A stretch of 46,610 nt of DNA from Deltaproteobacteria bacterium (GTDB lineage: Bacteria; Myxococcota; B64-G9). How positions within the stretch are numbered: the first letter of the stretch is position 1; every line of letters begins with the position of its first letter. Below the pieces are notes generated by a model, which was not told where the DNA came from, searched no databases, and was given only the letters and a program-made list of their open reading frames with translations. A program made the translations under genes and the position numbers. The stretch spans positions 1 to 46,610 of the forward strand of contig JAFCZJ010000027.1 in NCBI GenBank assembly GCA_019314375.1, in the 5' to 3' direction. Of the stretch, positions 26,268 through 34,738 are shown one piece after another.

Positions 26268-27254
26268 TTGAACCCATCCCGTCAGATCACAGCCCGGGCG
26301 ATGTTCGGTCTGTTGTGCTGCGCCTTGAGCTCATGGCTTCCAGGCTGCGAGGAATCGCGGCGACCGGTGGTGGTTTTTCACGCCGCCAGTTTGTCCAAGA
26401 CCCTGGGGCAAATCGAACAAGGTTTTGAGATCAAGTATCCGAAGCTGGACCTGCGCTTAGAGCCCAGCGGCTCTCAGGTGGCTGCTCGCAAGGTGGCTGA
26501 GCTGAAGCGCCGGGCGGATCTTGTGCTGGTGGCCGATTGGCGGGTTATCGAAGACATCATGCGACCCGAGTACGCCCGTTTTAATTTGCGATTCGCCGCC
26601 AATGAGCTGGTCCTGGCCTACGGGGAGCACAGCCCGCGCACGGCCGAGATCGATGCCAAGAACTGGCCGAAAATTCTGGCGCAAAAAAACGTCCGCCTGG
26701 GTCGTGCCGGCGAGCACACGGCGCCCTTGGGTTTTCAAACCCTGATGCTATGGCAACTGGAGGAGATGGAGCGGGGCGCTGATGCCGTGGGTGGGCCTGA
26801 TTTGGCCGGACGCCTGGCGGCTCATTGCGACCCCGCGCACGTGGTGCCGGACATCGGTGAGTTGGTCAGCCTGTTGGAAAGTCGGGTCATCGATTATGCT
26901 TTCGTCTTTCGCTCCATGGCCGAAGAGCATCGGCTCAAGGTGCTCCGCCTGGATTCGGCCATCAATTTGGCGGACCCGAAGCAAGAGGCCGGTTACGCCC
27001 GTGCCCAAGTCAAGGTGAACATGCGAAGCGGCCACGAAGCGGTGACCGTCCGGGGCGCGCCCATTCTGTATGGCCTTACCGTGCCGCCAGATGCGCCTCA
27101 TCGCAAAGATGCCTTGACCGCGGCTCGCTACTTGTTGGGGCCCGAGGCGCGGCGGGTTTTTGTTCAGGCAGGATACAAGCCATTGAAGCCCAGCCCGGCA
27201 AGCCCGGAGGATCTCGTGCCGCCTGAGTTGTCAGCCGCAAGCGAGCCACCCTGA
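26268..27254 (+). CDS. Tungstate/molybdate ABC transporter substrate-binding lipoprotein (WtpA/ModA-like)
   Basis: The 328-residue protein binds an oxyanion in the periplasm. The mature sequence matches the WtpA/ModA group: VVFHAASLSKTLGQIEQGFE, KYPKLDLRLEPSGSQ, RADLVLVADWRVIEDIM, FAANELVLAYGEHS and VRLGRAGEHTAPLGF. The FAxNE and SGS-like features favour the tungstate-type WtpA branch, but tungstate versus molybdate cannot be decided from sequence alone. The start is taken as TTG 26268 with GAGG 4 nt upstream, because it gives a basic N-region and a perfect lipobox LPGC near residue 27; ATG 26301 would leave no charged N-region. It overlaps the permease start as TGATG. Confidence 0.88.
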   Translation: MNPSRQITARAMFGLLCCALSSWLPGCEESRRPVVVFHAASLSKTLGQIEQGFEIKYPKLDLRLEPSGSQVAARKVAELKRRADLVLVADWRVIEDIMRPEYARFNLRFAANELVLAYGEHSPRTAEIDAKNWPKILAQKNVRLGRAGEHTAPLGFQTLMLWQLEEMERGADAVGGPDLAGRLAAHCDPAHVVPDIGELVSLLESRVIDYAFVFRSMAEEHRLKVLRLDSAINLADPKQEAGYARAQVKVNMRSGHEAVTVRGAPILYGLTVPPDAPHRKDALTAARYLLGPEARRVFVQAGYKPLKPSPASPEDLVPPELSAASEPP

Positions 27255-28468
27255 TGGCTCGTTGGCTCGCCGTATCCGGCATGGTGATGGGCCTTGCTCT
27301 GTGGCACGGCCTGCTTTTGCTGTTTGGCTCGGACATGGTGCCGCCCATCACCAACGGGCTTATGTTCGTGGCCAACCTCTACGTTATGTTTTGTGGCTAT
27401 TTGGTTTTGCGCGATCGGGGCTTTTCGGGCGTCTTGGGTTTCGTTGCGGGTTATCTGGTCCTGTTTGCCCTGTTGGTGCTGGGCCTCGAGCGAGTGAGTT
27501 TGTTTCTCCTGCTTGTTCTCCTCTACGCTTCTGTTTTCCGAGTGGGCCTTTTGCTGGGGCTCTTCGCCCTTTTTGTTCTGAGCTATGTGGTTTTCCAACC
27601 CTACGCTTTCGAAACCTTCGCGCCCTTGGCCGCCGGCTTCTCGGTTTTCTGGTGGCTCAAAAAACAGGGCGCCTCGCGCTTTCTTCTAAGCTGTTTAGCC
27701 GTGGGGCTTTTCTCCTTGATGGCGGTTCTTTTGCCCTTGCTGCACCTCATCATTCAAGATACCGCCCAGACCATGTGGGCGGCCTTCACGCGCGCCGATG
27801 TGCAAAGCGCCCTGGGGGTGAGCCTGCTCTCTTCCTCCATCGCCACGGTTTTGGTGGCCTTGGGGGGCATTCCTTTGGCCTACGCCATGGCTCGCAGCCG
27901 TTTTCGTGGACAGGGTGTTGTTGAGGCGCTTATCGATTTGCCCATCCTGGTGCCTCAAAGCGTGGTGGGCATCGCTTTGTTGATCATGCTGGGACCCGGC
28001 AGTCCCTTGGGGCAGGCACTGGAAGAAGCCGGGCTGGGGGTGGCCGGACGTTTTGCGGGCATCGTGACGGCCCAGGTTTTTGTGGCCTTCCCTTTCCTGG
28101 TCAAGACCGCGCTGACCGCCTTTGAGGCCGTGCCTCTGCATTTTGAAGACGTGTCCCGGACCTTGGGCGCCAAACCCGCGGTGACTTTTTGGCGGGTGGC
28201 ATTGCCCATGGCGTCTCGGGGCGTGGCCACCGGTTGCATTTTGGCCTGGGCGCGGGCGGTGAGTGAGTTCGGTGCCATCGTGCTTTTTGCGCCCAACCCC
28301 TTGAGCGGCCCGGTGCTGGTGCACACTGAGTTTCTGAAAGCAGGCGCGGCCGAAAGTCGCCCCATCGCCTCCTTGTTGCTGATGGTTTGTCTGTGGATTT
28401 TTGTGCTCTTGCAGATTGGTCGGGCTTGGTTGCCCGCACCGTTTCGGACTCGCGCGGGTGGGGCATGA
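27254..28468 (+). CDS. ABC transporter permease (WtpB/ModB-like) with extra N-terminal membrane domain
   Basis: This 404-residue membrane protein has a C-terminal half (about 175-400) that is a standard oxyanion permease. It has ALGVSLLSSSIATVLVALGG, IPLAYAMARSRFRG, DLPILVPQSVVGIALL and the EAA loop EDVSRTLGAKPAVTFWRVALP, which docks the ATPase. The first 170 residues add about five hydrophobic helices not present in ModB or WtpB, which are about 230-250 residues long. The extension is in frame, with no internal stop or frameshift, and the ATG overlaps the previous stop as TGATG. The role of the extension is unknown; it could be an accessory membrane domain. Confidence 0.88.
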   Translation: MARWLAVSGMVMGLALWHGLLLLFGSDMVPPITNGLMFVANLYVMFCGYLVLRDRGFSGVLGFVAGYLVLFALLVLGLERVSLFLLLVLLYASVFRVGLLLGLFALFVLSYVVFQPYAFETFAPLAAGFSVFWWLKKQGASRFLLSCLAVGLFSLMAVLLPLLHLIIQDTAQTMWAAFTRADVQSALGVSLLSSSIATVLVALGGIPLAYAMARSRFRGQGVVEALIDLPILVPQSVVGIALLIMLGPGSPLGQALEEAGLGVAGRFAGIVTAQVFVAFPFLVKTALTAFEAVPLHFEDVSRTLGAKPAVTFWRVALPMASRGVATGCILAWARAVSEFGAIVLFAPNPLSGPVLVHTEFLKAGAAESRPIASLLLMVCLWIFVLLQIGRAWLPAPFRTRAGGA

Positions 28469-29247
28469 GTCTTGGGCTTCAGGGAATCAGCCATCGCTTC
28501 GGCGATTTCAAGCTGGGTGAGCTGAGTATTGAAGTGGGCGCGGGTCGCTACTGCGTACTTTTGGGCCCTTCCGGATCGGGCAAGTCGCTTCTGCTCAAAT
28601 GCGCGGCCGGGCTCATCCGGCCCACGCGTGGTCGGGTTTGGATGGAGGGCGAGGACGTAAGCCAGGTCGAGCCCGAGTCGCGTCGTGTGGGCTACGTGTT
28701 TCAGGATTCCTCTTTATTCCCTCACCTGAATGTGCGCGCCAACGTGGCCTATGGTTTGGTGGCGCAAAAGATGAAGGCCGAAGCCCGCGAGGCCCGTCTG
28801 AATGAGTTGGGGCCCGGTCTTGGCATCGACAAACTTTGGCTGCGGAGGCCCGCGTCCTTGTCCGGTGGAGAGGCGCAGCGGGTGGCCCTGGCCCGGGCCT
28901 TGGCCGTTCGGCCCCGCTTGCTCTTGTTGGATGAGCCCATGAGCCAGGTGGACCGCGCGGCCCGAGAAGGGCTGCAAGAGCAACTCAAGCGCCTGCATGC
29001 CGAACTGGGTTTGTGCGTACTGCACGTAACCCATGATCGAGATGAAGCGCGCGCCTTGGGCCAAGACTGCGTGGTCATGCTGGGTGGGCAGGTCATCCAA
29101 AGCGGGCCCACGAATGAGGTTTTCGAGCAGCCGGCTTGCGCCTTCGTGGCCAGGTTTTTGGGCGTGGGCCGAGAGGGTGTGGCCGAAGTGGATTGCTCTG
29201 AGATTTGTCTGGCGGGCACGGGTCGCTGTGATCGGAAGGAGGCTTAG
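28465..29247 (+). CDS. ABC transporter ATP-binding protein for tungstate/molybdate import
   Basis: The 260-residue ATPase energises the permease encoded just upstream. Motifs present are Walker A GPSGSGKS, Q-loop YVFQDSSLFPHL, signature LSGGEAQR, Walker B LLLLDEP and the switch VTHDRDEA. The DEPMSQVD D-loop has Q-V in place of the usual S-A-L. It lacks the longer C-terminal TOBE/MOP regulatory region of ModC. The start is the ATG at 28465, overlapping the permease stop by 4 nt; an upstream in-frame ATG (28387) lies inside the permease gene and is rejected. Three transporter genes in order binding protein, permease, ATPase is the wtpABC arrangement. Confidence 0.92.
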   Translation: MSLGLQGISHRFGDFKLGELSIEVGAGRYCVLLGPSGSGKSLLLKCAAGLIRPTRGRVWMEGEDVSQVEPESRRVGYVFQDSSLFPHLNVRANVAYGLVAQKMKAEAREARLNELGPGLGIDKLWLRRPASLSGGEAQRVALARALAVRPRLLLLDEPMSQVDRAAREGLQEQLKRLHAELGLCVLHVTHDRDEARALGQDCVVMLGGQVIQSGPTNEVFEQPACAFVARFLGVGREGVAEVDCSEICLAGTGRCDRKEA

Positions 29248-29253
29248 TTCTCA

Positions 29254-30348
29254 ATGGAAGCCAACTTCTTGCCGGTGTGGAAGACCATGGACACCCCATT
29301 GGTCTCCTTAGACGAAAGTCACGTGGAGCTGTTCAGCGTGCTGGTGCTCTTCGGTCTGTCCCTGGTGGCCATGCTGGTTCGTCGCCACCGTCAGCCTATG
29401 CGCCACCTGGTGCAGCTCGTGGCGCTGCTGGTTTTCTTTTACGTGGTCTACTCTTGTCTGGGTGTTTTCGGCATGATCCGCAACACCCTCCACGGCGTGG
29501 GGCTAATCGGCGCAGTGTTTACCGAGTCCTTTTTCTGGATGAGTTTGCCGCTGGTGGTTTTTGCTTTCACCATCATCAGTGGGCCGTATTTCTGCGGGTG
29601 GATTTGTCCAACGGGTTTCTTTCAAGAGCTGGCGGCCATGCTGCGCGAGCAAGTCTTTCGCTTGGTTCGTCGCCTGCCCTTCGGGCCGAGTTTGCTCAAG
29701 CCCGGTCCGGTCAAGTTGGTCCTGGTGGCCGTTTTCTTTGTGGGTTTTATGGCCACGGTATTCGCCCTGGGCAACACCAAGCGTTTCTACGTGGAAGACT
29801 CCAGTTTGTACTGGGCGGGAGCGCTGATTCTTTTGACCTTTATGGTCATGGCCGGCTGGGCCAAGGATCGGGCCATTCGCGCCCTGAGGGGTTTGAGCCT
29901 GGCGATCATCATGGGCTCGGCATTTTTAAAGAGCGCCATCATTTCGCCCATGCATTTTGCCTTCGCCGATGTCCGCGATCCCGCCTCGGCTTTGACCACC
30001 TTGGTTTTGGTGGTGGCCAGTCTGTTCGTCAGCCGGGCATGGTGTCGTTACGCCTGCCCCTGGGGCTATTTGATGGGCAAGCTGCATGGCCTGAGTCGCT
30101 TGCGAGTCGAGGCCGATTCCAGTTGCACGGCCTGCGGCGCATGCAATCTCGTCTGCCGGGTGGACGCCATCGTCAATGGCCAGGTCCGCCTTGCGGAATG
30201 CCAGTTCTGTTTGGCTTGCGTGGACATCTGTCCCTCGGGCTCCATTTCGGTCGTGGATCTTTGGCGCCGACAGGCGCAAGAAGCCGAGGAACGCAAGTCG
30301 AGCCCAAAGTCGAACATCGATGCCTCGGAGGCACCCGGTGAGGGCTAA
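29254..30348 (+). CDS. Membrane polyferredoxin of the NapH/NosR type
   Basis: The 364-residue protein has five or six membrane helices. It carries the two CxxxCP motifs of NapH/NosR/CcoG-like proteins (Cys114 to Cys118 in CGWICP, Cys264 to Cys268 in CRYACP), followed by two [4Fe-4S] ferredoxin motifs (Cys291, 294, 297, 301 and Cys316, 319, 322, 326). Such proteins move electrons between the quinone pool and soluble redox partners. The ATG at 29254 comes 6 nt after the ATPase stop, with GGAGG 13 nt upstream. Its position after an oxyanion importer is unusual and suggests a W/Mo-dependent or other reductase system; the partner is not in the window. A second protein of this type is at 33189. Confidence 0.92.
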   Translation: MEANFLPVWKTMDTPLVSLDESHVELFSVLVLFGLSLVAMLVRRHRQPMRHLVQLVALLVFFYVVYSCLGVFGMIRNTLHGVGLIGAVFTESFFWMSLPLVVFAFTIISGPYFCGWICPTGFFQELAAMLREQVFRLVRRLPFGPSLLKPGPVKLVLVAVFFVGFMATVFALGNTKRFYVEDSSLYWAGALILLTFMVMAGWAKDRAIRALRGLSLAIIMGSAFLKSAIISPMHFAFADVRDPASALTTLVLVVASLFVSRAWCRYACPWGYLMGKLHGLSRLRVEADSSCTACGACNLVCRVDAIVNGQVRLAECQFCLACVDICPSGSISVVDLWRRQAQEAEERKSSPKSNIDASEAPGEG

Positions 30349-31807
30349 GCCCACCGTATTCCTGACAACGCTGGCCCTGCTGCTCTTTGGCTCATTGGCG
30401 GAGCTTCAAGCCCAGACTTGCGCGCCCTTTACGAATACCGTCTGCACGGGAGATTGGCCCATGGCACGTCGGAATGCCGCCAATCGGGCATGGGCGATTT
30501 TGGACTCCGAGCCCGCCCGCCCGGTTCGGCCCTGGTCCATGTCCTTAGAGCCCCACCCCTGGCCACAGCAGACAGGACAGGTGGTTTGGAGCAGTCCGGC
30601 CCTGGGCCTGGTGGAGGGTCGACCGGTTTTGGCGGCAGGCTCCTACGACAAGCGACTGTACCTGCTTGACGCGGGCACGGGCGAAAAGCTTTGGCACTAC
30701 ACCACGGGTGCGGGCATTCACGCGCCGCCGCTCATTTGGCGGGATCCAGTTGAAGGCAAGACCTGGATTTATGTCAGCTCCAGCGATCGAAGCCTTTACG
30801 GTTTGGACGCCGTCACGGGTGAGCGGCGATTCAGTCGCAGCCTCGAGGGCTACATGCCGACTTTGGGCGGGGCCCGCTTGTCGGCACCCTGTCTTGGCTT
30901 GGTCAACAAAGAGCCGGCCTTGCTCGTGGGTCACTGGGTTTGGGACAAGAGCTTCGCCAACCAGAAGCAGCAGGGCGCGATGAGCGCCGTCAGTGCCCGG
31001 AGCGGGGCTGTGCTCTGGCGTAGTGACTTTTTGGACCATCGGGTTGGGGACCCTGTCTTCGTGCATACGGAAGCCGGGGGTCGTGTTTTCGTGGCCAGTG
31101 AAGACGGCAACCTGCGTTGCCTGGACGCGGACACGGGCCGAGTGCTGTGGACCCATCGCGAGACGGAGCGCATCATGGCGGCGCCGGCCTTGTGGCAAGA
31201 CGGCCCGCGCGGGCCCTGGCGGGTTTACGTGAGTTCTCATTTCGGCAAGTTGCGCTGTCTGGACGCGAAGGATGGGCGCGTCCTCTGGGCCTACAAATCC
31301 GGCAATTGGTTGACCGGGGCGGCGGCCGTCCTCGAAGTGGAAGGTCGGACCCTGGTGGTCTTCGGCGGCTACGATCAAAAAATGGTGGGCCTCGACGCGC
31401 GAAGTGGCAAGCGACTTTGGAGTCACGCCGCCTTGGGGCCTGTTTACTCGGCCCCCAGCTTCATCCCGCGCGAATTCGATCCGCTGGCCATCTTCGCCGG
31501 TTGGGATCACCAACTCCACGGTATGAGTGCGGAAGACGGCACGGGCCTGTGGACTTTTTACACGGGCGAGCCCTTGTGGAGTGGCCTGGTCTTGGGCGAT
31601 AGCAATTGGGCCTCGCCGGTTGCGGCCAGGGTTTCCGGCCGCTGGATGATCTATCACGGCTCTTACGACGGCAAACTCTACGCCATCGCCCTGAGCCAGG
31701 CAGCCTTGGGCGAAGGCTCACCCCCCTGGTCCCACTTTCGCTTCTGGCTCACCATGAGCCTGGCCCTGCTGGCCGTCGCCTTCCTGGCCCGTCGTTTGTC
31801 CAAATGA
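30338..31807 (+). CDS. PQQ-type beta-propeller membrane-anchored protein
   Basis: The 489-residue protein has a signal peptide (MRAKPTVFLTTLALLLFGSL) and eight propeller repeats of the quinoprotein type (SYDKRLYLLDAGTGEKLWHY, GNLRCLDADTGRVLWTH, GKLRCLDAKDGRVLWAY, QKMVGLDARSGKRLWSH). A C-terminal membrane helix (FWLTMSLALLAVAFLARRL) follows. Repeats of this kind fold into an eight-bladed propeller. They bind PQQ in alcohol dehydrogenases but are purely structural in proteins such as BamB, and no cytochrome c motif is present. The start is GTG 30338 with GGAGG 6 nt upstream, overlapping the polyferredoxin gene by 11 nt. It ends 3 nt before a large palindrome that could end transcription. Role in the operon unknown. 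Confidence 0.88.
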   Translation: MRAKPTVFLTTLALLLFGSLAELQAQTCAPFTNTVCTGDWPMARRNAANRAWAILDSEPARPVRPWSMSLEPHPWPQQTGQVVWSSPALGLVEGRPVLAAGSYDKRLYLLDAGTGEKLWHYTTGAGIHAPPLIWRDPVEGKTWIYVSSSDRSLYGLDAVTGERRFSRSLEGYMPTLGGARLSAPCLGLVNKEPALLVGHWVWDKSFANQKQQGAMSAVSARSGAVLWRSDFLDHRVGDPVFVHTEAGGRVFVASEDGNLRCLDADTGRVLWTHRETERIMAAPALWQDGPRGPWRVYVSSHFGKLRCLDAKDGRVLWAYKSGNWLTGAAAVLEVEGRTLVVFGGYDQKMVGLDARSGKRLWSHAALGPVYSAPSFIPREFDPLAIFAGWDHQLHGMSAEDGTGLWTFYTGEPLWSGLVLGDSNWASPVAARVSGRWMIYHGSYDGKLYAIALSQAALGEGSPPWSHFRFWLTMSLALLAVAFLARRLSK

Positions 31808-31809
31808 GA

Positions 31810-31878
31810 GAGGGGGACGTTGTTGCGTTATTCTCGTTATTCTTCGAATAACGAGAATAACGCAACAACGTCCCCCTC
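31810..31878. repeat. Perfect 33-bp inverted repeat, copy 2 of the GGGGACGTTGTTGCG palindrome
   Basis: Arms 31810-31842 and 31846-31878 are exactly complementary around a 3-nt centre. Arm sequence from GGGGACGTTGTTGCG onward equals copy 1 (5600-5662) except at two positions, and both substitutions are present as the matching complement in the other arm. It lies between convergent stops (31807 and 31880), where it could act as a bidirectional terminator, although copy 1 lies between divergent starts. Confidence 0.85.
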
Positions 31879-31879
31879 C

Positions 31880-33187
31880 TTACTCAATCGTTTCGATGAA
31901 GGCTTGAAGGCGATTGCCGAGACCTTCGAGGCTTGAGTTTTGGAATTCGGTGTGTAAGGCGAGCCATCCGAGGCCTTGTTTTTTGACCTGCGCGGCGATG
32001 GCCAGGCTGTCTATGTCGAAGCCCGCGCAGAGGCGCAGGTTGTGGTGCAATACACCTTGAACTTCGTATTGGCGGCTTAGGAGGGCGATGCGCTCCAGTC
32101 GATCTTCGTTTTCGGCGAAGCAGGGACAGGTGCAGGGCAGCAGCGTGCGCTCGGCGGAGGCGCGGATGAGGCCGTTTTTGGTTTGTTCGTCCACCACCAC
32201 CGGATGATGTAGCCGGTTTGTGCCGGAGCAAGTCTCGTCCGCCACCACGTCCGCGCCCGCGTCTAAGACGGCGGTGAGCAGGGAGAAATCAGGCCAGAGA
32301 ATCGGCGCGCCGGTCAGCAAGAGGCGAGCGCGAGGTTTGACCGGCAGATCGGCGTCGTTTCGATTGGCCAGTTCACGCACCAGGGCTTCGACTTGTTCGC
32401 ACCACCAGAGGGGGTCGGCTCGAAAGCTGGCCAGCATGACCAGGAAGGCGTCGGCTCCGTGGAGGGGCGGGTGGGCTCGGGTGCGCAATTCGTTCAGGGC
32501 GCGCAGGGCCCGGGTGCGGCGCTGGAGCAAGGCCACCGAGTCGGCCAGGGCAGTGCGTTTGATGCGCTTGCCGGACAAGCGTTCCATTTCCTGGATCAGT
32601 CGCTCCATCTGCTCGCGCCACCAGCGTGAAACATCATCACCACGTTTGCGGGGCGGCAACTCCAGCGAAAGGACTCGTGGCTTGTCCCCGCGGCGCTGCA
32701 TCCAGTTGACGAGTTTTCGTTTGCCGTCGCAGGCGTTTGGGATGACGAGCAGATCGACCTCGGGCAGGCAGGCGTTTGCTTCTGTCGCGGATCGCCCCGT
32801 GGTGCCTTCTTGCATACCTGACACACCTGGAAGTCCCGGCACACCTGGAGGTCTCGGCGGTTGGGGGATCAAGGCCGCCGCGGTTTTGACGGCGCAACAG
32901 AGATCCACCGGCAGGCCATCTGCCTCGGATTCGGGTGCCAAGGGGTAAGCATTGTCTAAACGCAGGGGAACGCAGCCCGCGGCCAAGATCAGTTCTTCGG
33001 GCAAAAAGTTGCATAGTTGGCCCACCCGAGGTCGGGGATCGCCGTCTTTGTCGACGCGACCCGCGCCCTTGCGAAAGAGGGCGTCGAAGGGTTGCATGGC
33101 CGGGGCACGACCGGGTATGGCCGCCAGGGCGTCAAGCTGGGCAAGTTCCAGTCGACTGCATGCTTGTTGGGCTGCCTTGATGTTCAT
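31880..33187 (-). CDS. 2-hydroxyacyl-CoA dehydratase-like (HgdB/double-cubane type) iron-sulfur protein
   Basis: This 435-residue protein has the hallmarks of the HgdB/BcrC/FldB superfamily: VGQLCNFLPEELILAAGCVPLRL (Cys59 and Cys72), LLVIPNACDGKRKLVNW, LLTGAPIL and ADETCSGTNR, with CTCPC near the C-terminus. Members use [4Fe-4S] or double-cubane clusters and low-potential electrons to dehydrate hydroxyacyl-CoA or reduce other hard substrates. Only one subunit is encoded, and no BadF/HgdC-type activator ATPase is nearby. A short Pro/Gly-rich insert (PPRPPGVPGLPG, near residue 110) is atypical. The ATG at 33187 follows the polyferredoxin stop by 1 nt, which suggests that the polyferredoxin supplies its electrons. 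Substrate unknown. Confidence 0.85.
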   Translation of the reverse strand: MNIKAAQQACSRLELAQLDALAAIPGRAPAMQPFDALFRKGAGRVDKDGDPRPRVGQLCNFLPEELILAAGCVPLRLDNAYPLAPESEADGLPVDLCCAVKTAAALIPQPPRPPGVPGLPGVSGMQEGTTGRSATEANACLPEVDLLVIPNACDGKRKLVNWMQRRGDKPRVLSLELPPRKRGDDVSRWWREQMERLIQEMERLSGKRIKRTALADSVALLQRRTRALRALNELRTRAHPPLHGADAFLVMLASFRADPLWWCEQVEALVRELANRNDADLPVKPRARLLLTGAPILWPDFSLLTAVLDAGADVVADETCSGTNRLHHPVVVDEQTKNGLIRASAERTLLPCTCPCFAENEDRLERIALLSRQYEVQGVLHHNLRLCAGFDIDSLAIAAQVKKQGLGWLALHTEFQNSSLEGLGNRLQAFIETIE

Positions 33188-33188
33188 G

Positions 33189-34172
33189 TCAGGAGCCGAC
33201 CACTTTCTTGCCCAGCCACTCGAAGCGCAGGCAGTCCTCTTCGGGGCAGGCCTCCACGCAGCGCAGGCAGAGGTGGCATTCGAAGCTGGTTACCGTGCCG
33301 CGACCTCGGGCTTCGTAAACCCGCTGGACATCCAAAGGGCAGACTCGGGCGCAGGACCCGCAGCGAGTGCAGCGGCTGCCGTCTTTGACCAGGCTCACGA
33401 GACCACTGCGGTTGAAGCCGGCGCTCAGGCCGCCGATGGGACAAAGCCGGCACCAAAAGCGGCGTATGAAGAGGCCCACGAAAAACGAGGCGAAGGCCAA
33501 AAATCCGAGACTTGTGAAGATCACCCCGGCCGGGTTTTTCAGGTTGGTCCAGCAGACCGCGTCGAAAGTAAAAAATGGCGCGAAGATGCGCGCCGGGCAG
33601 ATCTGGCAAAAAGGATCGACGGTGTCGGTGCGAAAGCCCTCCAGTCCATCGAAGCTCGACGCCCAGGCAATCCCCAGAGCAGCGAGTAGCAGGACATACT
33701 TGGTCCAGACCAGGCCCTCACGCCAACCACGACTCAGGCGGCGCTGGGGCAGGCCCAGCTTTTCTCGCAATTTGGTGAAGAGATCGCTGATGAGCCCCAA
33801 GGGGCAAGCCCAGCCGCACCAAAGGCGACCGCCCAGCAACATGAAGAGCAAGAGCAGCAAGCCCGTGCCCAGCCAGGTCTCGATGGGTTTGCGCCATTGC
33901 AAGGCGTCGGTCAAAAAATACAAACTGCAACCGCGGCAAAGGCCTTCTTTTTGATAGATGCAGGTTGTGTTGGGCAGCACCACCGGGCTCGCGCTGTCGG
34001 CCAGCTTGACCAGATCCAAGGCCTTCCCCTGAATCGTGGGGTGCTGGGCTTGGTTTTCCGCGAGCGCGTTCACGAAAAAGCCGCCATAAAGAAGCAAGCC
34101 GAAGAAAAAGAACTGCACGTAAAGGCGCAATCTCGAGATGGCACCCGGGCCGAAGGCTTGCTTCTTGCTCAC
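33189..34172 (-). CDS. Membrane polyferredoxin of the NapH type
   Basis: The 327-residue membrane protein has about five helices. It carries the CxxxCP pair typical of NapH/CcoG-like proteins (Cys119 to Cys123 in CGWACP and, shortened, CRLCP), an extra Cys-rich region (CIYQKEGLCRGC; FCQIC), and two C-terminal [4Fe-4S] motifs, CTRCGSCARVCP and CHLCLRCVEACP. It would pass electrons from quinol to a cytoplasmic acceptor, plausibly the HgdB-like protein encoded 1 nt downstream. The start is GTG 34172, with AAGGA 8 nt upstream. The N-terminal MSKKQAFGPGAISRLRLYVQ is a plausible inside segment before the first helix. It differs in sequence from the polyferredoxin at 29254. Confidence 0.92.
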   Translation of the reverse strand: MSKKQAFGPGAISRLRLYVQFFFFGLLLYGGFFVNALAENQAQHPTIQGKALDLVKLADSASPVVLPNTTCIYQKEGLCRGCSLYFLTDALQWRKPIETWLGTGLLLLLFMLLGGRLWCGWACPLGLISDLFTKLREKLGLPQRRLSRGWREGLVWTKYVLLLAALGIAWASSFDGLEGFRTDTVDPFCQICPARIFAPFFTFDAVCWTNLKNPAGVIFTSLGFLAFASFFVGLFIRRFWCRLCPIGGLSAGFNRSGLVSLVKDGSRCTRCGSCARVCPLDVQRVYEARGRGTVTSFECHLCLRCVEACPEEDCLRFEWLGKKVVGS

Positions 34173-34185
34173 GGCAGAGGTCCTT

Positions 34186-34710
34186 TTACTTCGCGCGGCG
34201 CTTGAGCCAGGCGCCCAGAATCAACAAGCCGATGACGGGCAGCAGGCCCAGCATGGCCAGAATCCATCCGCGTTTTCGACCGGCGTCGCCCTCGACCCTG
34301 AGCACACCCACGTCGATCCAGCCATCCCGGGCAGCCGGCGGTACCGCGCCGGGCAGTGCGTCCACCAACATGCGGAATCGGCTGAGCTTGGGATGCCCTT
34401 CGGCGGAAAGAGTTACCAGGATGGGGAAGCGAGTTTCTGGCGTGTCGGCTTGTCGTCTGACCGTGATCTCAAAAAGGCAGCGATCGGAAGGATGGCAATG
34501 GGCGATGGTCTTGGGCTTCACCGATACTTCACAGCGTTCCGTTTTTATATCCAAGGTCAGCTTGTCCAGCTCCATCACCTGCATGTTGCGCACGGTCAGC
34601 TCAAAGCGGCTTTCTTCCGCGTCGCCCAAGCGAACCATGTCCACGCTGGGCATGACGCTCACCAGCTCGCCCAGCAGGAAGAGCACCCCCAGCAAAGAGC
34701 CACCGCTCAT
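34186..34710 (-). CDS. Small bitopic membrane protein of unknown function
   Basis: The 174-residue protein has an N-terminal hydrophobic segment (SLLGVLFLLGELVSVM). The middle region is beta-rich (SRFELTVRNMQVMELDKLTL, FPILVTLSAEG, FRMLVDAL) and contains several Cys. A C-terminal helix (WILAMLGLLPVIGLLILGAW) ends in a positively charged tail KRRAK. The middle looks like an extracytoplasmic Ig-like domain similar to FixG C-terminal or cytochrome-oxidase accessory domains; this is weak. ATG 34710 with GAGG 6 nt upstream is chosen; the frame upstream to 34836 overlaps the ankyrin gene. It ends 13 nt before the polyferredoxin start, so it may be its partner. Confidence 0.75.
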   Translation of the reverse strand: MSGGSLLGVLFLLGELVSVMPSVDMVRLGDAEESRFELTVRNMQVMELDKLTLDIKTERCEVSVKPKTIAHCHPSDRCLFEITVRRQADTPETRFPILVTLSAEGHPKLSRFRMLVDALPGAVPPAARDGWIDVGVLRVEGDAGRKRGWILAMLGLLPVIGLLILGAWLKRRAK

Positions 34711-34738
34711 GGGCGGCCTCGTTTTGTTGGATGGCAGG

